Below are positions 1-8,365 of a DNA stretch of 41,087 nucleotides, piece by piece; the first letter of the stretch is position 1, and every line of letters starts with the position of its first letter. The notes beneath the pieces are model-generated. The model saw only the letters and a list, made by a program, of their open reading frames with translations, made no database searches and was not told where the DNA came from. The DNA is from Bacillota bacterium. Its GTDB lineage: Bacteria; Bacillota; Clostridia; Christensenellales; CAG-138. Position numbers and translations under genes: made by a program. The stretch spans positions 1 through 41,087 of the forward strand of contig JAEESS010000016.1 in assembly GCA_016286445.1 (NCBI GenBank), read 5' to 3'.

Positions 1-62
1 AGATGCAGCAGCAGATCGAGCGGACCTTCAAATTGTGAAAGCGAAACGCGGTACTCTTCCAT
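1..62 (-). CDS. scpA: ScpA, segregation and condensation protein A (N-terminal fragment)
   Basis: The first 20 codons of a minus-strand gene run off the left edge. They contain the segment FEGPLDLLLH, the highly characteristic N-terminus of ScpA, the kleisin subunit that joins SMC and ScpB in chromosome condensation. The ATG lies five bases after the stop of the M50 protease gene, so the two are probably cotranscribed, a common linkage in Clostridia. No clear Shine-Dalgarno precedes it, which suggests translational coupling to the protease gene. Only the start of the protein is visible, so integrity of the rest is unknown. Confidence 0.85.
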   Translation of the reverse strand, partial: MEEYRVSLSQFEGPLDLLLH

Positions 63-67
63 GGCTT

Positions 68-769
68 TTATAGGAGCAGCGCAAGATTGGCAAGCTTGCC
101 GATGATCAGCGACGTCAGCGCGGAGATCGGATGGAACCCGATGACCCGGAACAGAATCAGCGCGCCGATCAGAATATACTGCCCGTATCTGCGAAGGAAC
201 AGAAAGACCTTCATCGGCAGACGCCGCGCAAACAGCAGTTCAAAGATATGATACCCGTCAAGCGGATAGACAGGCAGCAGATTGAACAGCATGAGCACGA
301 TGTTCAGACTGACGCCGTATTCGATGATCTGAATCAGCAGCCCGTTTTCGAGCCAAGGATATTGACCCGATCCGTAAATGACCGATTCGATATACAAACG
401 GTACAGAGGTACGAATGCGATCGAAAACACGATTGCAAGCAGCAGGTTCATCGTCACGCCCGCAAGCGATACGATCGCTTCGCCCTTCTTATAATTGCGG
501 TAATTGCGCGGATTGACGGGTACCGGCTTTGCCCAGCCGAAGCCGACGATCATCAACGCAAGAAAACCGAACACGTCGATGTGCTTCAGCGGGTTCAGCG
601 TCATTCTGCCGAGGTTCCGTGCCGTATCGTCGCCGCATTTGTGCGCAGCAAACGCATGCCCCCATTCATGCAGCGTAAGGCTCAGAAGCATCACGGGCAG
701 AATGCAGGCAAGGAGCTTGAAAAACTCAAGCGGATCACTTAAAAGCAAATCAAGGTTCAATAAAATCAT
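68..769 (-). CDS. Site-2 protease family (M50) intramembrane zinc metalloprotease
   Basis: This 233-residue protein is strongly hydrophobic with about five or six membrane segments. The zinc-protease motif HEWGH is at residues 34-38. The second M50 motif, NLLPVYPLDG, is at 163-172 and supplies the third metal ligand, Asp171. Length and order match the short SpoIVFB/Rv2869-like site-2 proteases found next to scpA in many Firmicutes. Substrates cannot be inferred. The gene is last before scpA and has its own promoter at 776-804. The ATG lies only six bases after the -10 box, so there is no room for a Shine-Dalgarno and the mRNA may be leaderless. A role in sporulation is possible but not shown. 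Confidence 0.9.
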   Translation of the reverse strand: MILLNLDLLLSDPLEFFKLLACILPVMLLSLTLHEWGHAFAAHKCGDDTARNLGRMTLNPLKHIDVFGFLALMIVGFGWAKPVPVNPRNYRNYKKGEAIVSLAGVTMNLLLAIVFSIAFVPLYRLYIESVIYGSGQYPWLENGLLIQIIEYGVSLNIVLMLFNLLPVYPLDGYHIFELLFARRLPMKVFLFLRRYGQYILIGALILFRVIGFHPISALTSLIIGKLANLALLL

Positions 770-775
770 ATCGGT

Positions 776-804
776 ATTATAACCGAAAACACGGGGTATT
801 GCAA
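776..804 (-). promoter_or_regulatory. SigA-type promoter of the M50 protease gene
   Basis: On the minus strand TTGCAA (799-804) is separated by 17 bases from TATAAT (776-781). The ATG at 769 begins six bases after the -10 box, so transcription would start at about the A of the start codon. The -35 lies inside the terminator-like hairpin of the upstream gene. Confidence 0.7.
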
Positions 805-816
805 GTGCAATTCCCC
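784..816 (-). terminator. Probable intrinsic terminator after the DacA-like gene
   Basis: Inverted repeat with GGGG (793-796) pairing CCCC (813-816) and ATTGCA (798-803) pairing TGCAAT (806-811), with one T-T mismatch and a two-base loop. Read on the minus strand it is followed by GTGTTTTC. The stem is imperfect and the U tract short, so termination may be partial. Confidence 0.45.
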
Positions 817-823
817 CGCTTCT

Positions 824-1948
824 TTATCCGATCAGAAACATTTCAAAGACTCTTTTAAGCGTTTCGATAAAGCCGCCGGAACGCACCGCTTCCTTCGGAT
901 ACAGCGCCGCTTCCAAAAGCATGGTCCCCGAAGCGTCATAAAACGCGATGCTGCCGACGGCATGCTCCGGATCGAGCGGCGCGATTAGCGCATCCGGCAG
1001 ATCGAATCGCTTCTGCGGTTCACCGTTGCTTTTTTTCATCAGCAGACCGCAGCTTTCCTTTGCGTACAGATCGATCGAATCGACTTCCCCGCCCTCTACG
1101 GGATAGCCTTCCACGACAGGCTCCTCGGGATCGCAGATCGTGAAATACTTGTAATTGGCAAATGCTTCCTCAAACAGCTTCGTCGCCGTTTCAAATCGGA
1201 TCTTGCTGTTCTGCGCGCCGATGACGGCGCAGACATAGGTCGCTTCCCCGCGTCGGCAGGCAAAGACGCCGCAGTATCCGTCCGATTTGGAGCTTCCGGT
1301 AAACAGACCGATGCAGCCGGAAAGCGACGTCAAAAGCTTATTCGCCGTCGCAAGCTCTGTCTTTCTGCCGTCCGCGTGTTCAAGCACCGCATACTTTTCG
1401 CTGCAGTACCTCAAAAACGTCGGACTTTCCGCCGCGAGCTCTCCGAGCGCGATCAGCTCCTTGCACGAAAAGGTCATGAACGTACCGAGACAGCCGGGCA
1501 GCTTTTTATCGATCCCGGCAGCGCGCATGGTGAGTTCAATGTTGTTCAGGAATACATCCTCCGAACCGAACGCATGCTCCGACAAAGCGAAGATCGCATC
1601 GCCGGCGGAGATCATGACGGCGGCGCGTATCAGTTCCTTTGCTGGAATCGTTTCGCCCTTCCGAAGATATGCGGACGGACCGTCGATCGCAGCGGCGTTT
1701 GCGCTGACCCTGACCTCGGCATTCTCGTCGATAAGCCCCTTGTCGACGGCTAGGCACAGCGTCAGAACCGCCGGAAGCTTCGTCAGTCCGGCGACGTTCA
1801 GCCATTCGTCGGCATTGCTTTCGTCGACGATCAGATCGGAATGCATCGGCTTGATGCAGTAGGAAAGCGTGTTTCCGTCGGCTGACGCTTTCGGCAGAAC
1901 AGAAACAAGGATCAGAACCGCGATCACGGCAGAAATGAATTTACGCAT
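824..1948 (-). CDS. Secreted DacA-like (S11 serine hydrolase fold) protein lacking catalytic residues
   Basis: This 374-residue protein has a signal peptide at about 1-23. It aligns along its length with D-alanyl-D-alanine carboxypeptidases, including the two intact ones at 34822-37840. All three active-site motifs are altered. The SxxK serine is replaced (GLTK at 54-57), SxN reads SAG (114-116), and KTG reads FTG (216-218). Lys57 and the first Ser of SxN remain, but the acylated serine is gone, so peptidase activity is not expected. A structural or substrate-sensing role in the wall is inference. The frame is intact, which argues against a decaying pseudogene. I chose the ATG at 1948 because GGGGAGG lies about seven bases upstream and the signal peptide starts there; an upstream in-frame ATG at 1972 has no such site. 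Confidence 0.75.
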   Translation of the reverse strand: MRKFISAVIAVLILVSVLPKASADGNTLSYCIKPMHSDLIVDESNADEWLNVAGLTKLPAVLTLCLAVDKGLIDENAEVRVSANAAAIDGPSAYLRKGETIPAKELIRAAVMISAGDAIFALSEHAFGSEDVFLNNIELTMRAAGIDKKLPGCLGTFMTFSCKELIALGELAAESPTFLRYCSEKYAVLEHADGRKTELATANKLLTSLSGCIGLFTGSSKSDGYCGVFACRRGEATYVCAVIGAQNSKIRFETATKLFEEAFANYKYFTICDPEEPVVEGYPVEGGEVDSIDLYAKESCGLLMKKSNGEPQKRFDLPDALIAPLDPEHAVGSIAFYDASGTMLLEAALYPKEAVRSGGFIETLKRVFEMFLIG

Positions 1949-1980
1949 CACATTACCCTCCCCGATCAGCATATGACGCG

Positions 1981-2010
1981 CAAAACAAAATAAGACGCCT
2001 CAGAGCGTCT
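1981..2010 (-). terminator. Intrinsic terminator of the murB operon
   Basis: On the minus strand AGACGC and GCGTCT (2005-2010 and 1993-1998) form a 6-bp stem with a 6-base loop, followed by TATTTTGTTTTG. The stop codon of the RlmL-like gene (2000-2002) sits in the loop, so the terminator overlaps the end of the coding region. Confidence 0.65.
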
Positions 2011-3127
2011 CATTTCTGTTTTTCCGTATAGGGTTATACTGGTACAGGGTGCAGACCATTCCGCCGTTAGAAAGCTTTCTGCGGCGGTCTGCGGGCTTTC
2101 CGTAGATCGATTCAAATTCACGGTTCGAGGTGATGACATTGATCTGCCAATCCGGAATGCGCTCGAAAACCGAATGCATTTCCCGATACAGCGCCTTGAC
2201 GGACTTCGCGTCGGAGAGGCGTTCTCCGTACGGCGGATTGCAGATCAGCACGCCGTTCTTCCATTCGGTCGACAGTTCTTTTACGGGACGCACTTTCCAA
2301 TCGAGCATGACGCCCGCTTTTTTTGCGTGCTTTTTGCAAAGGTCGATACAGTGCGGATCGACGTCGCTTCCCATGATGCAGAGCCTGTCGTTTTTGCGAA
2401 GATCGGCTGCCTCCTCACGCGCCGATGCAAGAATCCTGGGATCGACAAAGCGCCATTGTTCGGCGGCAAAGCTTCTGCCGAGCGACGGAGCGATGTTGTT
2501 CGCGATCATCGCCGCTTCGATCGGGATCGTACCGGAGCCGCACATGGGATCGATCAGCGGCGTATCCGGGAAAAAGCGCGAGAGCAGGATCAATCCGGCG
2601 CCGAGCGTTTCCGAAAGCGGCGCAGGCACGTTGTAGGTTCGGTACCCTCTTCGGGAAAGTCCCGCGCCGCAGCAGTCGAGCGCGAGCGTTACCTCGTCGC
2701 GCAGGATGCCGACCTCGACGATGACCTCCTCCTCCGTTTCCGGAACGGTGTTGACGCGATACGAAGCCTTCAGCGATTCCACGATCGCTTTCTTTACGAT
2801 GCTCTGACAGTCCGAAACGGAAAACAGCGTGCTTTTGGCGCTCTTGCCGTTGACATGGATCCTCGTTTTCGGCGACAGGTACCGGTTCCACGGCAGCGCC
2901 TTTGTCTGTTCAAAGAGCGAATCGAACGTGTCTGCACGGAAGGTCCCGACCGTCATCAAAAGACGCTCCGCAGTCCGCAGCCAAAGCAGCGCCTTTGCCA
3001 TCTCCTCATACCCGCCGGAAAAACCGACGCGCGCGTCGAGCGTCTCGGTATCGAGAATCCCGAGCTTATGCAGCTGGAATGCGACGGTGGATTCCAATCC
3101 GATCTTTGCCGTTGCAATGAATTTCAT
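2000..3127 (-). CDS. THUMP-domain class I rRNA/RNA methyltransferase (RlmL/YpsC-like)
   Basis: This 375-residue protein begins with a ferredoxin-like and THUMP RNA-binding region (about 1-155). A Rossmann methyltransferase domain follows, with SAM motif DPMCGSGT at 193-200 and catalytic NPPYGER at 297-303, typical of N2-guanine methylation. Members such as Bacillus YpsC and the N-terminal half of E. coli RlmL modify 23S rRNA at G2445; the exact target here is inferred. The start follows the TPR gene by one base. It is the last gene of the murB-led operon, ending inside an intrinsic terminator. Confidence 0.9.
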   Translation of the reverse strand: MKFIATAKIGLESTVAFQLHKLGILDTETLDARVGFSGGYEEMAKALLWLRTAERLLMTVGTFRADTFDSLFEQTKALPWNRYLSPKTRIHVNGKSAKSTLFSVSDCQSIVKKAIVESLKASYRVNTVPETEEEVIVEVGILRDEVTLALDCCGAGLSRRGYRTYNVPAPLSETLGAGLILLSRFFPDTPLIDPMCGSGTIPIEAAMIANNIAPSLGRSFAAEQWRFVDPRILASAREEAADLRKNDRLCIMGSDVDPHCIDLCKKHAKKAGVMLDWKVRPVKELSTEWKNGVLICNPPYGERLSDAKSVKALYREMHSVFERIPDWQINVITSNREFESIYGKPADRRRKLSNGGMVCTLYQYNPIRKNRNETL

Positions 3128-3128
3128 A

Positions 3129-4883
3129 TCAGGACTCCTTATCCCTGTGCATCGTTGTAAGAATGCGTTTCAGCGCGTTTTCGAGCCGGCGCGCCGTGAG
3201 ATCGAACACATCCAGAATCACGGCAGGATCGATCGATGCGGCGTTCAGCGCGCCGAGCCCCATCACCAAAAATGCGCCCGCCATGGCGTCCTCCTGCATC
3301 CGCGAGATATGCGGCAGCGCTTCTCCCTTGAAGCAGGACAGATAGAAGAAAAAGATACGCGTCGATACGTCGGTAAGCTCCTGCGGGATTTTAAGATCCC
3401 GATAGCGGATGTTTTCACGCACGCAGTCCGGAAAATCGGAGATCATGCCGAGAATGCTTTCGTAACTCACCGGGAGACGCGGCGGAACGACCATCGGCCG
3501 CGCGATACCGTACTGCCATTCGCCCTGATAATACAGAGAAAACGGCGGCTTGGCCTCCATGCCGAGCAGCAGCCCGAAAACAAACTGCTTGTCCTCATCG
3601 GTCTGATCGAAACGTATCAAAAACGAGCGAAGCTCGCGTTCCGCTTCCGGCGTTCCGATGATCGAGAGCATTTTTGCCGTGCCGCGCACCGAAGGCGACA
3701 TCGGACTCATCAGCGCCCATTTCAAAATCATACGGAACTCGCGGTCGTTGGTCCATGTCTGCCGGACGGCTTCCACACCGGCAGTCGCCACATCACGGAT
3801 CCGACGCTGGCGCACAATCGCTTCCCGAACCGGCACGTCGTAGTTGATCGTCCAGCTGCGCTTGAAATCGGCTTCGGCGTCTTCGCGGATATGCTTTTTA
3901 TAGTACGCGGCAACGGAATCTTCTTCGTTCCGCTGCGCAAGGTCGTCATAGATCGCTTCGGCGTCGTGCTTTCTGCCCTGCATATAACAGCAAAAGGCAA
4001 GCTGATGCAGCATTTCCGTATCGTACGGAAGCGCATCCCGCAAAAGCTCCAGCGCGTACCGGGCGCGGTCATACTGTCCGATTTCCATGAGGATCGGCGC
4101 TGCGTATCCGAGTTCCTCCGGCGAACAATCCGGATCGATCAGAATCTTCTTGCTTTGCTCCTGCGCCTCGCGATCCTGCTTCTGTACATGATAAATGAGC
4201 GTCAGAAGAGCGTTTCCGCGGACACTTTTGCTGTTGCGCTTGAACAGATTGAACAGTCGCTTTTTCGCTTCATCATACTTGCGGATCGAAAACTGCATGA
4301 TCGCGATCTCCATATCGAGCATCTCGCTGTTCGGATAACGATCCGCAACGGACAGCAAAAGCTTGAGTCCGGAATCGTCGCCGTTCGAGATAAACATGGA
4401 TTTCGCGCGGTGGATCGCATCGAGGAGCGCAACGTCCTCCGATTCGATCAGACCGATCTGCGCAGCAAGCTCGGGTTCGTCTTCGATCAGCTCCAAAGCA
4501 TCCAGCGCGCGATCCGCAAACGGTCCGTTCGGATCGCGATCCAGACACAGACGGAAGCATTGTTCGGCGGTATGAAACTCCTCCAGCCCCATAAACACGG
4601 AACCGATTCCGAAGATCAGCTCGTGAGAATTGCGGGTGGTATCGTTCAGCGAAGTCAAAAGCACGCTGAGACTTTCCTCAAAGCGGTGCATGCGATACAG
4701 CGTTTCCGCAAACGCAAGGATGTACTCCTCGCGCGCAGGCTCTGCCTCGTACGCTTTTCTGAGGTATTGCTCCGCTTTTGCAAGATCCTCCGGCTGTGAA
4801 AGATATTTGCTTCCGCGCTGATAATAAAACTCTGCATTCTGCTGAAACGGAACGATCACGCCCGTTTCACGGTCATCATTCAT
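3129..4883 (-). CDS. Tetratricopeptide-repeat protein of unknown function
   Basis: This 584-residue protein has no signal peptide and no membrane segment, so it is probably cytoplasmic. The N-terminal half reads as successive helical repeats of TPR type, for example around residues 15-50, 50-110, 225-260 and 265-320, with the usual small residue and aromatic spacing. The C-terminal half (about 340-584) is also helical, but I recognise no family in it. The start overlaps the hslO stop by eight bases and is preceded by GGAGG five bases upstream, so it is translated with hslO. Position between a redox chaperone and an rRNA methyltransferase suggests a housekeeping protein-protein scaffold, but no function can be assigned. 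Confidence 0.7.
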   Translation of the reverse strand: MNDDRETGVIVPFQQNAEFYYQRGSKYLSQPEDLAKAEQYLRKAYEAEPAREEYILAFAETLYRMHRFEESLSVLLTSLNDTTRNSHELIFGIGSVFMGLEEFHTAEQCFRLCLDRDPNGPFADRALDALELIEDEPELAAQIGLIESEDVALLDAIHRAKSMFISNGDDSGLKLLLSVADRYPNSEMLDMEIAIMQFSIRKYDEAKKRLFNLFKRNSKSVRGNALLTLIYHVQKQDREAQEQSKKILIDPDCSPEELGYAAPILMEIGQYDRARYALELLRDALPYDTEMLHQLAFCCYMQGRKHDAEAIYDDLAQRNEEDSVAAYYKKHIREDAEADFKRSWTINYDVPVREAIVRQRRIRDVATAGVEAVRQTWTNDREFRMILKWALMSPMSPSVRGTAKMLSIIGTPEAERELRSFLIRFDQTDEDKQFVFGLLLGMEAKPPFSLYYQGEWQYGIARPMVVPPRLPVSYESILGMISDFPDCVRENIRYRDLKIPQELTDVSTRIFFFYLSCFKGEALPHISRMQEDAMAGAFLVMGLGALNAASIDPAVILDVFDLTARRLENALKRILTTMHRDKES

Positions 4884-5784
4884 CGGTTCCTCCGTTGTCC
4901 GTCGCTTCGATCAGCAGCGCTTCAAGCGATGCGCGATCGAACTGATAGGCTTTGCCGCAGAACTGACAGGTCAGCTCCGCCTTGCCGTCCTGCTCGATCA
5001 GCTCTTCGAGCTCTTTTCTGCCGATCGAGATAAGCGCGCGCTCCAGCCGCTCCCGCGAACAGTCGCAGGAAAACGCCGGCGTCATGCGGTTCGTAAAATC
5101 TGCATCGAGCGTCGAAAACAGGTCCTTCAGGATCGGTTCAAGCGTTTCGCCTTCGGCAAGGCGTACGCCGAGCGATGGGATCTGTTCCGCAACGTCCATG
5201 ACGCGGTCGATCGCCTCGTCCGGACAGTTCGGCATCGCCTGGATCAAAAGACCGCCTGCGCCCTTCACATAACCGTCTGCGGCGTTTTCGCGTACGCCGA
5301 GATAGACGATCGAAGGCTGCTGCTCGCTTGCGGTAAAGTATTGCGCAAAGTCCTCCGCAATTTCGCCGGAAATCAGGTTGGACATGCCGACATACGGTTC
5401 TTTCAGCCCGAGATCGCGGATCACCGTGAGCTTGCCGGGGAGTCCGACGTATCCGCGTACATCCAGCTTGCCGTCCTCGCGCAGAGGCAGTTCCGTACCG
5501 GGATTCGAGGCGTATCCCTTGACCAGTCCGCCGTTCCGACCGACGCAGACAAGATTGCCTGCGGGACCGCTGCCGGCGATCACCGTTGAGACCGTATCGG
5601 TCGTATTTTTGCACAGTGAAGCGATCACTGAGGTCATCATCAGCTGTCTGCCGAGCGCCGCGGTTGCAACGCGTGAAAGAGAATGCGTTTTCTGCGCATC
5701 GCGAACAAGCTGCGTGCCGTCGATCGCGGCAAAGCGCAGCGCACGGTCGCACAGCATTCCGTGCAGGATCTCATCCCGTTTCAT
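4876..5784 (-). CDS. hslO: Hsp33 redox-regulated holdase chaperone
   Basis: Full-length 302-residue Hsp33. The C-terminal zinc centre is complete: Cys240 and Cys242 in CDC, and Cys273 and Cys276 in CQFC. In characterised Hsp33 these four cysteines bind zinc when reduced and form disulfides under oxidative stress, which unfolds a linker and activates binding of unfolded clients. The N-terminal chaperone core (about 1-180) is recognisable. The ATG is preceded by AGGAG and overlaps the methyltransferase stop by four bases; the 3' end overlaps the TPR gene by eight. It is thus embedded in the murB operon with no visible heat-shock operator of its own. Confidence 0.95.
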   Translation of the reverse strand: MKRDEILHGMLCDRALRFAAIDGTQLVRDAQKTHSLSRVATAALGRQLMMTSVIASLCKNTTDTVSTVIAGSGPAGNLVCVGRNGGLVKGYASNPGTELPLREDGKLDVRGYVGLPGKLTVIRDLGLKEPYVGMSNLISGEIAEDFAQYFTASEQQPSIVYLGVRENAADGYVKGAGGLLIQAMPNCPDEAIDRVMDVAEQIPSLGVRLAEGETLEPILKDLFSTLDADFTNRMTPAFSCDCSRERLERALISIGRKELEELIEQDGKAELTCQFCGKAYQFDRASLEALLIEATDNGGTDE

Positions 5785-6533
5785 TTGGTCTCCTCCCTGA
5801 TCGCAAGGTACTGAATCCGTTCGCTGTCCGACTTGACAGGATCGCGCGTAAACGCATCAAAGCTGCGGACCGTCGAAAATCCGGCTTTTTGCAGAGCGGC
5901 GTTGAGTTCATCTTCGGAATGCGCACGCTGCAGATGCGATTCCGTGAACCGATCGTACTGCTCGCCGCGTTTGACAAATCCGGTCAGGCGCATTTCGCAG
6001 AGCCGGGTTTTCGGATCGTAACAGTTCTTCCAGATATAGGCATAGTCGTCCGCTTCGTCCGTAAAGGTGTTCGTCGCAAGGATCTCGCGGAATTTGTATG
6101 CGGAAGAGACGTCAAACAAAAGGATCCCGCCGGGCTTTAAGCAGCTCGCGGCATGCGCAAAAAACGATTCGACGTCCTTCATCGACGTCAGATAATTGAC
6201 GCCGTCGCATACGCAGACGATCGCGTCGATCGTCTTGTGGATCTTCAGCTTTCGCATATCCTCGCATATGAAGATCACACCCTTCGCACCATCGCAGTAA
6301 GCGTTGTTTCTTGCTTCCATCAACATGTCCGGCGAGACGTCGTTGCCGGTCACATGGTAACCGAGCTTATAGAGCCGGATCGCGTTCGCGCCCGTGCCGC
6401 ATGCGCAGTCCAAGACCGTATGCACGCCGTATTCCTTGAGAAATCCGTCGAGATACGCGATCCACGCGTCGCGGTCGACGTCGTGCATCATCCGGTCGTA
6501 TGCGTGCGCAAAAGCGCTGTATTGACGATTCAT
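5781..6533 (-). CDS. Class I SAM-dependent methyltransferase, substrate unknown
   Basis: This 250-residue cytoplasmic protein has SAM-binding motif I (VLDCACGTGANA, about residues 40-51) and an acidic loop after the second strand (GNDVS), both typical of the methyltransferase-25 type Rossmann fold. Post-motif segments include ICEDM and VCVCDGVNYL. Nothing in the sequence discriminates between small-molecule, protein or RNA substrates. It overlaps whiA by four bases at its start and hslO by four at its end, so it is cotranscribed and probably translationally coupled in the murB operon. This gene type is often found between whiA and hslO in Clostridia, but its role is not established. Confidence 0.8.
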   Translation of the reverse strand: MNRQYSAFAHAYDRMMHDVDRDAWIAYLDGFLKEYGVHTVLDCACGTGANAIRLYKLGYHVTGNDVSPDMLMEARNNAYCDGAKGVIFICEDMRKLKIHKTIDAIVCVCDGVNYLTSMKDVESFFAHAASCLKPGGILLFDVSSAYKFREILATNTFTDEADDYAYIWKNCYDPKTRLCEMRLTGFVKRGEQYDRFTESHLQRAHSEDELNAALQKAGFSTVRSFDAFTRDPVKSDSERIQYLAIREETK

Positions 6534-7462
6534 TCTTCCTCCAATCCTTCGGCGATCTTCATCAGCCGGTCCAGCCGATGATACATGCCGGATTTTTGAA
6601 TTTCCGCAAGGTCCGCAAGCTCCTGTACGCTTGCGTCGGGGTTGGCTACCCGAAGCCGTGCCGCCTGCTGCAGACTGACAGGGAGCGATGTCAGCCCGAT
6701 CTGACTGTCGATCAGCCGGATCGCCGCCTGCTGGCGGATCGACGCCGTGACCTGCTTGTCGAGGTTTGCGGCTTCGCAGTTTGTCGTTCGATTCACATAG
6801 TTTCGGACGTCCTTTTCCACGCGTACGTTTTCAAGCGCGAGCGCTGCGGAAGAGGCGCCGATCAGCGCGAGCATGCCGCTGACGTCGTCTCCGTCCTTCA
6901 GGTAAACGAGAAACCGGTCCCCGTTGCGGACAGAACACTTTGCAGGGAGCTGAAACCCGCGGATCAGCTCCGCCGCCTTTTGCGCGACCGCGCTTGCGCG
7001 AAAGATCATTTCAAGGTGATAACCGCGTTTCGGATCCACACAGCTTCCGCTGCCGAGGAAGCATCCGCGCAGAAAGGCGCGTTTGGTCTCTTCATTTTTG
7101 CTGACGCAGCCGGGGATCTCCGTCATCAGACGGATGCCGTTTTCGGAAGCAGTCATCGCGCCGGTCTCGGAAAGAAGTCGATCCGTGTCCTTGCCGGAAA
7201 GCGTGACCTCATAGATCGGTCTTCTGCGATGCTCGACCCGCTTTTCTTCAATGACGGCGTCCAGATCGTAAAGGCTCAGCGCTATCGAAGCGATATGCTT
7301 TGCAGTACCGGCATTTTCTGTATGATAAAACAGCGACGGACGCCGGGAGATGCGGATTCCGCCGGAGGTAAACGTCAGCCCCGAAAGCTGCGAAAGACGC
7401 TGCTCGGCGCTCTTGACACGGATACGGATCAGTTCGTCCTTGCAATCGGATGAAAAGCTCAT
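6530..7462 (-). CDS. whiA: WhiA, DNA-binding regulator of cell division/sporulation
   Basis: This 310-residue protein has the WhiA layout: a LAGLIDADG-like N-terminal domain without endonuclease function (about 1-210) and a C-terminal helix-turn-helix (about 250-310, including PDASVQELADLAEIQKSG). In Bacillus WhiA binds DNA and influences chromosome segregation and division; in Streptomyces it controls sporulation septation. It overlaps the rapZ stop by four bases. In most Firmicutes yvcK lies between rapZ and whiA; here it is absent and the two genes overlap directly. Confidence 0.93.
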   Translation of the reverse strand: MSFSSDCKDELIRIRVKSAEQRLSQLSGLTFTSGGIRISRRPSLFYHTENAGTAKHIASIALSLYDLDAVIEEKRVEHRRRPIYEVTLSGKDTDRLLSETGAMTASENGIRLMTEIPGCVSKNEETKRAFLRGCFLGSGSCVDPKRGYHLEMIFRASAVAQKAAELIRGFQLPAKCSVRNGDRFLVYLKDGDDVSGMLALIGASSAALALENVRVEKDVRNYVNRTTNCEAANLDKQVTASIRQQAAIRLIDSQIGLTSLPVSLQQAARLRVANPDASVQELADLAEIQKSGMYHRLDRLMKIAEGLEEE

Positions 7463-8352
7463 GAGCGTTTTCTCACCATCCTGCTTTCAATGTCCTGCAG
7501 CTCCCTGCTGATGTCGCGGTGATAGATGCGTACGGCATGTCCGCGTTCGCGCAGACGCCTCGTCATCTCCTCCGCCGCCGCAACGGAACGGTGTCTGCCG
7601 CCTGTGCAGCCGAAGCAAATGCGAAGGATATGCTTGTCCTGCTTTTCAAACAGCGGAAGCATGTCCGTGATGCATTTTTCAAGATGATCGAAATATTCGG
7701 TAACATACGGCTGCGAGAGCACAAACGTGCGCACACGTTCGTCGAGACCGGATAAATACCGCATATCCTCAAAATAGAACGGGTTCTCCACAAACCGCAT
7801 GTCGATCACCATATCGGCGTCGACCGGAACGCCGCGCTTATAGCCGAAGCTCGATATGACGAGCGCCATCTGCTCGTGCTCCATCTCCGGCACGAACTTT
7901 TCGAGGCACGACGCAAGATCGCGCGAGGCGATATCGCTTGTGTCGAGCACGAAATCGGAAGCGTCGCGAATGACGGACAGATATCCGCGTTCGGTACGCA
8001 CGCCTGATTCCGCTTCGCCGGAAAGTCCGAGCGGATGCCGCTTTCGCGTTTCGTTGTAGCGCCGTTTCAGAACGTCGTCACGCGCGTCGAGGAACAGGAT
8101 CTTGTACGGCACGTTCAGCCGCTTGATCTCGGATATAACCATTTCGGGGCTGCGTGAAAGCAGGCTTTCGCGCGAATCCAGCGTCACGGCGGCATGCCGG
8201 ATCGGCGGATTCGCGTTTTCGCAAAGAGAAGTGAACTCCGAAAGCATGGGCGACGGAAGATTGTCCACGCAGAAAAAGCCCATGTCTTCGAGGGATTTCA
8301 GCGCAAGCGATTTCCCCGCTCCGCTCATGCCCGTTACGATCAGAAGATCCAT
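7459..8352 (-). CDS. rapZ: RapZ/YvcJ-family nucleotide-binding protein
   Basis: This 297-residue P-loop protein carries Walker A GMSGAGKS at 8-15. The family C-terminal domain contains CFGCTGGRHRSVAAAEE (about residues 247-263), the segment typical of RapZ/YvcJ. Gram-negative RapZ delivers GlmZ/GlmY small RNAs to RNase E and so tunes amino-sugar synthesis; Bacillus YvcJ hydrolyses nucleotides and affects competence. Placement directly after murB and before whiA is conserved and fits a link with cell-wall precursor supply. The gene lies 13 bases after the murB stop. Function in this organism is inferred from family. Confidence 0.93.
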   Translation of the reverse strand: MDLLIVTGMSGAGKSLALKSLEDMGFFCVDNLPSPMLSEFTSLCENANPPIRHAAVTLDSRESLLSRSPEMVISEIKRLNVPYKILFLDARDDVLKRRYNETRKRHPLGLSGEAESGVRTERGYLSVIRDASDFVLDTSDIASRDLASCLEKFVPEMEHEQMALVISSFGYKRGVPVDADMVIDMRFVENPFYFEDMRYLSGLDERVRTFVLSQPYVTEYFDHLEKCITDMLPLFEKQDKHILRICFGCTGGRHRSVAAAEEMTRRLRERGHAVRIYHRDISRELQDIESRMVRKRS

Positions 8353-8365
8353 ATCCGCACCACCT

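Noticed and set aside
824..1948. DacA-like gene as an ordinary decaying pseudogene.
   Set aside because: The frame is uninterrupted, the signal peptide and Shine-Dalgarno are intact, and the fold pattern is kept; only catalytic residues are replaced.
2829..4799. A 656-codon open frame on the plus strand opposite the TPR and methyltransferase genes.
   Set aside because: Shadow of two minus-strand genes; no ribosome site and an unusual Arg/His-rich composition.
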